A stretch of 41,259 nucleotides of DNA, from assembly GCA_031276915.1 (NCBI GenBank), contig JAISME010000054.1, forward strand, positions 1 through 41,259, written 5' to 3'. Shown one piece after another: positions 1 to 8,072 of the stretch. Both the position numbers and the translations under genes were made by a program. Each line of letters opens with the position of its first letter. Within the stretch, counting starts at the first letter, position 1. The notes beneath the pieces were generated by a model, which was not told the origin of the DNA, made no database searches, and worked only from the letters and a program-made list of their open reading frames with translations. The stretch comes from Zoogloeaceae bacterium. Lineage in GTDB: Bacteria; Pseudomonadota; Gammaproteobacteria; Burkholderiales; Rhodocyclaceae.

Positions 1-64
1 ACGCCCGCTGTGTTCCTCACGGAGGGTGTGCCTGGGCTGGATGTGGGGAAAAGTGTAAAAAGAC

Positions 65-92
65 TTGACAAACCGGAATATGCAAACATAAT
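65..92 (+). promoter_or_regulatory. Putative sigma70-type promoter of pilin gene 1
   Basis: A perfect -35 hexamer TTGACA (65-70) is followed after 16 bases by CATAAT (87-92), a 5/6 match to the -10 consensus. The segment around it (from about 49) recurs upstream of pilin gene 2 and again near 40680, which argues that it is a functional unit. Transcription from here would carry the GCAA repeat and two hairpins in a leader of about 160 nt. The start site is inferred, not shown. Confidence 0.6.
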
Positions 93-95
93 TTT

Positions 96-119
96 GCAAG
101 CAAGCAAGCAAGCAAGCAA
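96..119 (+). repeat. Tetranucleotide repeat (GCAA)x6 in pilin leader
   Basis: Six perfect tandem GCAA units lie just after the putative -10 of pilin gene 1. At the same place in the second pilin locus the unit is a heptamer (GCAAGCC-type). Short perfect repeats such as these change length by slippage during replication in many host-associated bacteria. Because this tract is in the leader and not the coding frame, a change in length would alter expression level or leader folding. Confidence 0.85.
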
Positions 120-136
120 CTGATTTTTCCTCTTCC

Positions 137-176
137 GGCAAACGCCGCGCCTGCTGTATCGGGCGCGGCGTTTGTC
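137..176 (+). other. Leader hairpin 1 of pilin gene 1
   Basis: The arms CAAACGCCGCGCC and GGCGCGGCGTTTG pair perfectly over 13 bp, extended by a G-U and a G-C pair, around a loop of about 10 nt. The same hairpin is present upstream of pilin gene 2 (37095-37134). No T-tract follows directly, so it is less like a terminator than the next hairpin. Confidence 0.7.
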
Positions 177-182
177 GTTTAC

Positions 183-222
183 GGCGGGTCGGGAAACATT
201 CGTTTCTCGACCCGCCATTTTC
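183..222 (+). terminator. Terminator-like leader hairpin 2 of pilin gene 1 (possible attenuator)
   Basis: GGCGGGTCG (183-191) pairs with CGACCCGCC (208-216). The stem continues through a G-U pair and GAAAC/GTTTC to a 4-nt loop, giving about 15 bp. It is followed by ATTTTCG. It sits between the promoter and the ribosome binding site, so it could attenuate pilin transcription. The second pilin locus has the same stem with one arm base changed so that a G-U pair replaces a G-C pair. Confidence 0.55.
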
Positions 223-259
223 GTTCGTTTCTGTTCAATCTTTCCAGGGGAGCACAACC

Positions 260-859
260 ATGAAACATCCTGCACACACCCTTCAACGTCTGTACGAACG
301 CGGCTTCACGCTCATCGAACTGATGATCGTCGTCGCCATCATCGGCATCCTTGCCGCCATCGCGCTGCCCGCCTACCAGCAGTACACCATTCGCGCCTAT
401 GTCGCCGAAGGCTTGAGTCTCGCGGGCGGCGCCAAGGCTGCCCTCATGGACGCCTATGTCAGCAACGGAATCGAGGGAATGCCCCAGGTGGATTATCCCG
501 GCTCCGGGAAACCGCCCCAAAAAAGCTACAGCTACGAATTCAAGCCAACGTCCAATGTGAAGGCAGTTGAAATCACGCAATACAGGCCAGGGCAAACCTA
601 TCCGGCCGTTCGCATCCACTATGGCGGCAGGAACAAGAAGCTGGATGATCTGGGCCTTGTATTGATCCTTGTGCCAGGATATGGCGGATTCAGGGAAAAT
701 GGCTTTCCCCAATACCAAATAGGGGAAGGACCCAACCCGAACAACACATCCTCCATCCTCTGGGGCTGCGCCCTGAGCGGTGAGAACAAGAAGACGTTCA
801 ACGAGCTGTTAAAGTACCTGCCTGCCCGTTGTCGCCACAAGGGCCGCGCAAACCTGTGA
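260..859 (+). CDS. Type IV pilin, copy 1 (PilA/PilE-like major pilin)
   Basis: A 199-residue structural subunit of a type IV pilus. After a 14-residue leader with basic residues comes the prepilin peptidase site G/FTLIEL and the hydrophobic N-terminal helix ([19 protein letters not shown]), with Glu5 of the mature protein. Two cysteines near the C-terminus (in WGCAL and PARCR) are placed to form the usual D-region disulfide. GGGGAG precedes the ATG by 8 bases, which decides the start. The gene is a diverged paralogue of pilin gene 2 at the other end of the window: the helix, the GGAKAA segment and the RIHYGGRNK segment are shared, while the C-terminal third differs. No other pilus gene is nearby. 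Confidence 0.93.
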   Translation: MKHPAHTLQRLYERGFTLIELMIVVAIIGILAAIALPAYQQYTIRAYVAEGLSLAGGAKAALMDAYVSNGIEGMPQVDYPGSGKPPQKSYSYEFKPTSNVKAVEITQYRPGQTYPAVRIHYGGRNKKLDDLGLVLILVPGYGGFRENGFPQYQIGEGPNPNNTSSILWGCALSGENKKTFNELLKYLPARCRHKGRANL

Positions 860-873
860 TGCTTTCGGGTCAC

Positions 874-904
874 GCCTTGTCCCGGCGGGCGCGGTCGACA
901 AGGC
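874..904 (+). other. Hairpin downstream of pilin gene 1, conserved with copy 2
   Basis: GCCTTGTC (874-881) pairs perfectly with GACAAGGC (897-904). The sequence after pilin gene 2 has GCCTTGCC paired with GGCAAGGC in the same context (after CGGGTCAC), so the stem is kept through compensating base changes. No clear T-tract follows, so the role could be 3'-end stability or processing and not termination. Confidence 0.5.
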
Positions 905-997
905 AAGATTCCTGCTGTTTCGTCACCATTCCCATCGCTTTTTCTCCTCACCCCGGCATGAAAATGAGAAAATCACCGGCAGAACAACTCCCTGGTG

Positions 998-1113
998 GAA
1001 CAGACTCCGGTTCGCAACCATTCCTTCAGGGGGACAAGCTGGCATGGAAGAGGTGTACAGGCATACTCCCTTCCATGCCATGTCGCCCGCTCACGGGCAT
1101 GGATCGAAACAAT
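998..1113 (+). other. Duplicated structured element, copy A (upstream of modE)
   Basis: This ~115-bp segment has a counterpart at 2614-2722 on the opposite strand. Shared landmarks in order: GAACAGACTCCGGTT, an AACC that can close a small hairpin, CTTCAGGGGGA, a long hairpin with GGCATGGAAG/CTTCCATGCC, a hairpin GCCCG-CTCA-CGGGC, and TGGATCGAAAC. The element ends about 14 bases before the modE start codon, so it would lie in the modE leader if transcribed. It does not match what I remember of the Moco riboswitch. Confidence 0.7.
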
Positions 1114-1126
1114 AGCGAGGCTCTCC

Positions 1127-1969
1127 ATGCGACAGCATTCCACCAGAATATCTTCGGGCCAGCGGCGCCGCCTCACCGGGCGGCTGGAAGTCGAAACCGA
1201 GCAGGGCGCCTTCCTGGGCGACACCCGCATCCGGCTGCTGGAAGCAATCGACACGCACGGCTCCATCTCCAAGGCGGCCAAGTTCGTGCCGATTTCCTAC
1301 AAGGCCGCCTGGGACGCGGTGGATACCATGAACAACATGGCCGACAAGCCGCTGGTCACGCGCATGACGGGCGGACTCAACGGCGGCGGCACCCGCCTGA
1401 CCGAATACGGACACAAGGTCGTCGAACTCTACCGGGCGCTGGAGGCGGAATACCAGGCAACGCTGGAGCACCTGACAGCGAACATGAACAGCGGCGAGGC
1501 GGGTTCGCTACAGGAATTCCGCCGGCTCCTGAAGCGCATGTCCCTGAAAAGCAGCGCCCGCAACCAGTTTACCGGCACGATCATCGGCCTCAAGGCAGGG
1601 GAAGTGGATTACGAGGCGCGCCTCAAGCTGGATGACACCAGCGAGCTGGTCGCCATCATCACCCGCGCCTCCGCCGAGACCATGGGACTGAAAATGGGCA
1701 TGGAGGCCCACGCGCTGGTGAAATCCTCCTCCGTGCTCCTGACGACAGACAGGGACGCGCGCACCACGGCCCGCAACCACCTCCGGGGAGAGGTCAGCCA
1801 CATTCACCATGACGCGGTAAACGCCGAGGTAACGCTGGCGCTGCCCGGCGGAAAAAGCGTCTGCGCCCTGGTCTCGAACGACAGCGTCAGGCACATGGAG
1901 CTTGCCGTCGGCGTCCCGGCCTGCGCCGTGTTCAAGGCATCCTCCGTCATCCTGTGCGCCTCCGGCTGA
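1127..1969 (+). CDS. modE: Molybdate-responsive transcriptional regulator ModE
   Basis: A 280-residue regulator that binds molybdate and then represses or activates molybdenum genes. The N-terminal part has the LysR-like winged helix typical of ModE, with a GSISKAAKF...SYKAAWDAV helix-turn-helix at about residues 44-65. The C-terminal part has two Mop domains starting near residues 143 (SARNQFTG) and 219 (TARNHLRG). The track ORF starts at 995, but the first 44 residues do not resemble ModE; the ATG at 1127 has a GCGAGG just upstream and gives the usual family length. It converges on the molbindin gene and is close to modABC, its expected target. Confidence 0.92.
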   Translation: MRQHSTRISSGQRRRLTGRLEVETEQGAFLGDTRIRLLEAIDTHGSISKAAKFVPISYKAAWDAVDTMNNMADKPLVTRMTGGLNGGGTRLTEYGHKVVELYRALEAEYQATLEHLTANMNSGEAGSLQEFRRLLKRMSLKSSARNQFTGTIIGLKAGEVDYEARLKLDDTSELVAIITRASAETMGLKMGMEAHALVKSSSVLLTTDRDARTTARNHLRGEVSHIHHDAVNAEVTLALPGGKSVCALVSNDSVRHMELAVGVPACAVFKASSVILCASG

Positions 1970-2003
1970 CGCCCCGGACGAACGTTTCCGCGCAGCGCAA
2001 ACG

Positions 2004-2024
2004 GAGCCGGGACAAACCCGGCTC
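2004..2024. terminator. Hairpin between convergent modE and molbindin genes
   Basis: GAGCCGGG and CCCGGCTC form a perfect 8-bp stem around ACAAA in the 67-bp gap between two convergent genes. The following bases (GCCTTGTTCG) are only moderately T-rich. A shared bidirectional terminator is the simplest reading. Confidence 0.6.
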
Positions 2025-2036
2025 GCCTTGTTCGCC

Positions 2037-2465
2037 TCAATCCCGCACGCCCAGGATCACGTGGCTGGCCTTGAACAGCGCCGAAGCCGGAAAGCCGGGT
2101 TTCAGGCCCATCTCCAGCACCGCCTCGTTGGTGACAACGGCGTAAGCCAGCGCGCCGCCCTCGAGTCGAATGGCGACCTCGGAATTCACCGCGCCCTTCT
2201 CCACACGCTCCACCACACCCGGAAGATCGTTGCGGGCGGAAAAGCGGATCGATTCGCTGCCGGCCCGGACGAGAACCCACGAAGCCTTCACGAAAGCGGT
2301 GGCCTGCCTGCCAACGGCCAGCCCCAGGTTCCCGACGCTTTCGTTGGTCACGATGGCGACGATCCTGTCCCCGCCGGCAAGCGTCAGTTCCACCTGGGCA
2401 TTGATCGGACCGGCATCCACCTTGCTGATCGTGCCGGGAAAATGGTTGCGCGCGCTGATGTTCAT
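2037..2465 (-). CDS. Stand-alone di-Mop molbindin (molybdate-binding protein)
   Basis: A 142-residue cytoplasmic protein made of two consecutive Mop domains, beginning SARNHFPGTI (about residue 3) and SARNDLPGVV (about residue 76). Each repeats the beta-strand pattern ending in the F/VKAS-V-L motif that lines molybdate sites in the ModE, ModC and molbindin families. Such proteins buffer or store molybdate or tungstate. The start is the ATG at 2465, with AGGAG seven bases upstream; the longer track ORF adds 34 residues unlike the family. It is convergent with modE and about 620 bp from modA. Confidence 0.88.
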   Translation of the reverse strand: MNISARNHFPGTISKVDAGPINAQVELTLAGGDRIVAIVTNESVGNLGLAVGRQATAFVKASWVLVRAGSESIRFSARNDLPGVVERVEKGAVNSEVAIRLEGGALAYAVVTNEAVLEMGLKPGFPASALFKASHVILGVRD

Positions 2466-2545
2466 CCTTGTTCTCCTGTATGTCGAATCCTGGTTTCCGG
2501 GAATGTCCGGGCAACGCCTGCCGCCAGGCCCTCTCTCTGGCATGA

Positions 2546-3862
<1,317 letters not shown>

Positions 3863-3881
3863 CGGGCCGACAACCATGACC

Positions 3882-3910
3882 GCGTTTCCCGCCCCTCCGG
3901 CGGGAAACGC
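3882..3910 (+). other. Hairpin between modA and modB
   Basis: GCGTTTCCCGCC and GGCGGGAAACGC form a perfect 12-bp stem around CCTCC in the 89-bp modA-modB gap. No T-tract follows. An intra-operon stem after the binding-protein gene often protects the upstream mRNA, so that more binding protein than permease is made. It is followed by a C-rich direct-repeat stretch (CCCGAT-type units, to 3950). Confidence 0.6.
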
Positions 3911-3951
3911 CCGAATCCCCGATCCCCGATTTCCGCCCCCCGATCCCCGCA

Positions 3952-4626
3952 ATGGATAGCGCAAGCCTGACCGCCATCTGGCTCACCTGCAAGCTGGCGA
4001 CGCTCGTAACCCTCCTGCTGCTCGTCATCGGCGCGCCGATTGCCTGGTGGCTCGCCAACACCCGCTCCCGCCTGAAAGGGCCGATTGGCGCGATCGTCTC
4101 CCTGCCGCTGGTGCTGCCACCCACGGTGCTGGGGTTCTATCTCCTGCTCGCGTTCGGTCCCAACGGCGTCATCGGCGGACTGATGGATCGTTTCGGCATG
4201 CAGCGACTGCCCTTTACCTTCGCCGGGCTGGTGGTGGCGTCCCTCCTCTATTCCATGCCGTTCGTCGTACAACCCATCCAGAACGCCTTCGAGTCCATGG
4301 GAAAAAGACCAATGGAAGTGGCGGCGAGCCTGCGGGCAACGCCCTGGGACGCGTTCTTCACCGTCGCCCTGCCGCTGGCCCGTCCCGGCTTCGTGACCGC
4401 CGCCATCCTGGGGTTCGCGCATACGGTGGGCGAATTCGGCGTCGTGCTCATGATGGGCGGCAACATTCCCGGCAAGACCCAGGTGTTGTCGGTCAAGATT
4501 TTCGATTACGTGGAAAACACCCAGTACGAAAAGGCGCACTGGCTGGCGGGCGGCATGGTGTTGTTCAGCTTTCTCGTGCTGCTGCTCCTGTACGGCGGCA
4601 GAAAGCGCGGGACGTGGAGCCGGTGA
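3952..4626 (+). CDS. modB: Molybdate ABC transporter permease ModB
   Basis: A 224-residue inner-membrane permease with about five hydrophobic segments. The EAA-type loop that contacts the ATPase is visible ([15 protein letters not shown]...LPLARPG, about residues 121-146), followed by [16 protein letters not shown], typical of ModB. The start ATG has no recognisable Shine-Dalgarno sequence, because a C-rich repeat fills the space before it; no better in-frame start was seen. The stop overlaps the modC start by one base (TGATG), so translation is probably coupled. Confidence 0.94.
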   Translation: MDSASLTAIWLTCKLATLVTLLLLVIGAPIAWWLANTRSRLKGPIGAIVSLPLVLPPTVLGFYLLLAFGPNGVIGGLMDRFGMQRLPFTFAGLVVASLLYSMPFVVQPIQNAFESMGKRPMEVAASLRATPWDAFFTVALPLARPGFVTAAILGFAHTVGEFGVVLMMGGNIPGKTQVLSVKIFDYVENTQYEKAHWLAGGMVLFSFLVLLLLYGGRKRGTWSR

Positions 4627-5696
4627 TGGAGGCGCGTTTTCGCCTCGACTACCCGGGGTTCTCACTCGACCTGGATCTTTGTTTGCCGGAAAGGGGCGTC
4701 ACCGCGCTCTTTGGTCCCTCCGGTTCCGGCAAGACCACGGTGCTGCGCTGTGTCGCCGGGCTGGAACGCGCGCCGGACGGCTTTCTCTCGGTCGCGGGCG
4801 ATGTCTGGCAGGACGAAACCCGGGGCCGCTTCCTGCCAACGTACAAACGGCCGCTGGGCCTCGTTTTCCAGGAAGCCAGCCTTTTCCCGCATCTTTCCGT
4901 GCGCGAAAACCTGGAATACGGCATGAAACGCGCGGGAAACAAGGACAGGGAAGGATTTGACGCCGGCATCGACCTCCTCGGCATCCGCCCCCTGCTCGGA
5001 CGAGACCCGGAGCGCCTGTCCGGCGGCGAACGCCAGCGGGTCGCCATCGCCCGCGCCCTTCTCACCCGTCCGCGCCTCCTGCTCATGGATGAACCGCTGG
5101 CGGCGCTGGACATGAAACGCAAGCTGGAAATCCTGCCCTATCTCGAAAAGCTGCGCGACGAACTGGACATTCCCGTGCTCTACGTCAGCCACGCGCTGGA
5201 CGAAGTGGCGCGGCTCGCCGACTACCTGGCGCTGATGGAGAACGGTCGTGTCGTCGCCAGCGGCCCGCTGATCGAAACCCTGGCCCGCGCCGACCTGCCG
5301 ACGGCCCTTGCCGACGACGCGGGCGTGATTATCGAGGCGACAATCGCCGCGCACGAGGCGGACGGCCTCACGCGCCTGGAATTCCCCGGCGGCAGGCTGT
5401 ACGTATCGCGGCGCGGCAAACCGCCCGGCAGCCGTGTCCGCTGCCGCATCCACGCCAGCGACGTGAGCATCGCGCTGACCGCGCGCGATGATACAAGCAT
5501 TCTCAATGCCCTGCCCGCGACCGTGACGGCCATCGCCGCCGCCACCATGCCCGGTCACACGCTGGCGCAGTTGCGGCTCGCGGGAGAGAACGCCCCCCTC
5601 CTGCTCGCGCGCATCACGGAGCGCTCCCGCGCCATGCTCAAGCTCGCGCCGGGTCGTGAAGTCGTCGCGCAGGTGAAGTCGGTGGCGCTCCTATGA
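4626..5696 (+). CDS. modC: Molybdate ABC transporter ATP-binding protein ModC
   Basis: A 356-residue ATPase that powers molybdate import through ModB. Walker A GPSGSGKT (30-37), Q-loop VFQEASLFPHL (about 80-90), signature LSGGERQRVAIARAL (131-145), Walker B LLLMDEP (151-157) and the switch histidine in YVSHALDE (189) are all present. A C-terminal Mop domain (about 280-356) is the molybdate-sensing regulatory part typical of ModC. The start is the ATG at 4626, overlapping the modB stop; the track ORF begins 193 codons too early. Confidence 0.95.
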   Translation: MEARFRLDYPGFSLDLDLCLPERGVTALFGPSGSGKTTVLRCVAGLERAPDGFLSVAGDVWQDETRGRFLPTYKRPLGLVFQEASLFPHLSVRENLEYGMKRAGNKDREGFDAGIDLLGIRPLLGRDPERLSGGERQRVAIARALLTRPRLLLMDEPLAALDMKRKLEILPYLEKLRDELDIPVLYVSHALDEVARLADYLALMENGRVVASGPLIETLARADLPTALADDAGVIIEATIAAHEADGLTRLEFPGGRLYVSRRGKPPGSRVRCRIHASDVSIALTARDDTSILNALPATVTAIAAATMPGHTLAQLRLAGENAPLLLARITERSRAMLKLAPGREVVAQVKSVALL

Positions 5697-5759
5697 ACAG
5701 GTCGCGCCCCGTGTCCGCGACCGGGATATTTTTCCCGACATCGCAACAGGAGGAAAAAG

Positions 5760-6152
5760 GTGTTTCGTAAACAGAACGCGCCGCGCGAAGCGCGACATTC
5801 CCGCGCAAGCAAAAAGGACGAGGTGTGGCGCGCGCGCCTGCCCGCCGCCTGGCGGGCGCTTGCCGATCCGCCACTGGAATTGCGCCGCTACCGGGATGAG
5901 GAACTCGCGGCGGAGCGCATGGTCGGCTACGACGCCGACGGCAACGCCTGCTACACCGCCCACCGCTTCTGCATCGTCGAACCGCGTTCCGACGACGATG
6001 AAACCTTCTACGCCGTCGTGACCTACGGCGAGGAGCTGGCCGCGTGGCGTCTCATCGACGAACGCTGGCTCATCTGGCGCCGGATTCGCACGGAAGAATC
6101 GCCGGAAGACGCGCGCGGCTTCTACAGCCTCTCGGAGGAAATCCCGCGATAG
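5760..6152 (+). CDS. Hypothetical protein, 130 residues
   Basis: I do not recognise this protein. It starts with GTG, supported by a strong AGGAGG six bases upstream. The N-terminus is basic (about 20 residues rich in Arg and Lys), the rest is soluble, acidic and rich in aromatic residues, with W/Y/R clusters such as ERWLIWRRIRTEE. No signal peptide, membrane segment or cofactor motif is visible. It lies 63 bp after modC on the same strand and 147 bp before ubiB, so it could be read with either, but nothing shows a molybdenum or quinone role. Confidence 0.75.
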   Translation: MFRKQNAPREARHSRASKKDEVWRARLPAAWRALADPPLELRRYRDEELAAERMVGYDADGNACYTAHRFCIVEPRSDDDETFYAVVTYGEELAAWRLIDERWLIWRRIRTEESPEDARGFYSLSEEIPR

Positions 6153-6168
6153 AGCGCCCGTGTCCCGC

Positions 6169-6256
6169 ATCCGCGGGATCGTCATTCGCGGGACCGCCAT
6201 CCGCGCGGGACCGCCATCCGTGGAAATTGCCATCCGCAGGATCATCCGCGGGATTG
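6169..6256 (+). repeat. Degenerate tandem repeat, about six ATCCGCGGGA-type units
   Basis: Six imperfect units of 12-18 bp (ATCCGCGGGATCGTC, ATTCGCGGGACCGCC and so on) follow one another in the gap between the hypothetical gene and ubiB. Most share ATCCGCGGGA or a close variant. No protein-coding role is apparent, and no other copy was seen in the window. Confidence 0.65.
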
Positions 6257-6299
6257 ATTTTCCCGTTACACTTCTCCCGCTTTGCCGGTGGGATTCTTC

Positions 6300-7853
6300 A
6301 TGCATTTCCTTCGCCTTCTCAAAATCTTTTCGGTCGCCAGCCGTTACGGGCTGGATTCGATGCTGCTGGGTCTCGAACCGTCGGGACGCCTGGCGCGGCT
6401 GGCGCGGCTTTTCAACGCAGCGCAATTCTGGCGCGATCTTTCGAAACCCCGGGCGGAGCGGTTGCGGCTGGCGCTGGAAGGGCTGGGCCCGATCTTCGTG
6501 AAGTTCGGGCAGATGCTCTCGACACGCCGGGACCTGCTGCCATCCGACCTCGCGGACGAACTCGCCCTGTTGCAGGATCAGGTGCCGCCCTTTTCTTCCG
6601 AGCTTGCCCTGCGGGAAATTGAAAAAGCGTACGGGAAAAGCGTTCCGGAAATATTCGCCGAATTCGACCCGGTTCCCGTGGCCTCGGCCTCCATCGCGCA
6701 GGTGCATTTCGCCCGGCTGCCGGAAGCGCGCGGCGGGCGTGAGGTCGCCGTCAAGATCCTGCGTCCCGGCATGCAGGCGGTGATCGAACACGACCTCGCC
6801 CTGATGGACGCCGCCGCCGCGCTGCTCGAAAAGGGCTGCGCGGACGGCAAGCGCCTGAAACCGCGCGCGGTCGTCGCGGAATTCGCCAAATACCTGCGCG
6901 ACGAACTCGATCTCATGCGCGAAGCCGCCAACTGCGCGCAATTGCGGCGCAACTTCGAGGATTCGCGCCTGCTGATCGTGCCGGAAGTGTTCTGGGACTG
7001 GTGTACGCCCACGGTCATGGTCATGGAGCGCATGCAGGGGACGCCGATTTCCCGTGTCGACGCGCTTGTCGCCCAGGGCATCGACCTGAAGAAGCTGTCG
7101 ACCGCCGGAGTGGAAATCTTCTTCACCCAGGTGTTCCGGGACGGGTTTTTCCATGCCGACATGCATCCGGGCAATATCTTCGTGCACGCGGACGGCCGCT
7201 ACATCGCGCTGGATTTCGGCATCGTCGGCACGCTTACCGAGACAGACAAGAATTATCTCGCCCGCAATTTCCTCGCCTTCTTCCGCCGTGACTACAGGCA
7301 GGTCGCGGAAAATCACGTCGAATCGGGCTGGGCGGCGGCCGATACGCGCATTGACGAATTCGAGGCCGCGATCCGCGCCGTCTGCGAGCCGATCTTTGAC
7401 CGCCCCCTGAAGGACATCTCCTTCGGCAAGGTGCTCCTGCGCCTCTTCCAGACCAGCCGCCGTTTCCATGTGGAAATCCAGCCGCAGCTCGTCATGCTGC
7501 AAAAAACCCTGCTGAACATCGAGGGACTGGGGCGGACGCTCGATCCCGACCTGGATTTGTGGAAAACGGCGAAACCGTTCCTGGAACACTGGATGAGCGA
7601 ACAGATCGGCTGGCGCGGCGCGCTGAAAACCTTCCGGCGCGAAGCGCCGCAATGGGCGAAAACCCTGCCACAATTGCCACGCCTCGTTCACCAGACGCTC
7701 ACCAGGACACCCGTCACGGAACATGTCGGCCTGCGCCTGCAACGGCTCGAGGCCGGACAGGCGCGCCAGAACCGCTGGCTCAGGGCAATCGCACTCCTGC
7801 TGGCCTGCATCGCGGTCGCTCTGTGGCGTCTGGTCACGCACGCTTCCCCCTGA
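6300..7853 (+). CDS. ubiB: UbiB/ABC1-family atypical kinase, ubiquinone biosynthesis
   Basis: A 517-residue membrane-associated ATPase/kinase-like protein needed for ubiquinone synthesis. Diagnostic motifs: KxGQ-type KFGQ (68-71), alanine-rich loop ASASIAQVH (128-136), the nucleotide lysine in VAVK (152), HADMHPGN (284-291) and DFG (304-306). A hydrophobic C-terminal segment ([16 protein letters not shown]) fits membrane anchoring. The ATG at 6300, with GGTGGGA upstream, is preferred to the TTG six codons earlier. The usual partners ubiE and ubiJ are not here. Confidence 0.93.
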   Translation: MHFLRLLKIFSVASRYGLDSMLLGLEPSGRLARLARLFNAAQFWRDLSKPRAERLRLALEGLGPIFVKFGQMLSTRRDLLPSDLADELALLQDQVPPFSSELALREIEKAYGKSVPEIFAEFDPVPVASASIAQVHFARLPEARGGREVAVKILRPGMQAVIEHDLALMDAAAALLEKGCADGKRLKPRAVVAEFAKYLRDELDLMREAANCAQLRRNFEDSRLLIVPEVFWDWCTPTVMVMERMQGTPISRVDALVAQGIDLKKLSTAGVEIFFTQVFRDGFFHADMHPGNIFVHADGRYIALDFGIVGTLTETDKNYLARNFLAFFRRDYRQVAENHVESGWAAADTRIDEFEAAIRAVCEPIFDRPLKDISFGKVLLRLFQTSRRFHVEIQPQLVMLQKTLLNIEGLGRTLDPDLDLWKTAKPFLEHWMSEQIGWRGALKTFRREAPQWAKTLPQLPRLVHQTLTRTPVTEHVGLRLQRLEAGQARQNRWLRAIALLLACIAVALWRLVTHASP

Positions 7854-7950
7854 GAAAACCGCGCGCGGCCACGCGGGGCGGAATGGCCCGGGAAAGGAAA
7901 GCGCGGAAAGAAACAAGGCAGCAGGCATTCCTGTCCGTCGCTCTCCACGC

Positions 7951-7981
7951 ATCCGGAAGGGGGCCTTTTCCCTTCCCGGAT
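7951..7981 (+). other. Hairpin in the ubiB-helicase gap
   Basis: ATCCGGAAGGG and CCCTTCCCGGAT pair over 11 bp with one bulge. No T-tract follows. It may mark the 3' end of the ubiB message. The rest of the 219-bp gap shows nothing else supportable. Confidence 0.35.
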
Positions 7982-8072
7982 CGCCACGGTCGAAACCCCG
8001 ACCCGGAGACCAGGGCTTCGGCCTTCGCGCCGATTCCTTCGGGCAAGGCTTCAAACCGGAGTTGGTTTTACG

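Noticed and set aside
1082-1110. CRISPR array
   Set aside because: Only single repeat-like hairpins were seen at two distant places; no repeat-spacer-repeat series and no cas genes.
998-1126. Known Moco riboswitch upstream of modE
   Set aside because: The conserved blocks do not match the E. coli moaA leader as I remember it; a covariance search would be needed to be certain.
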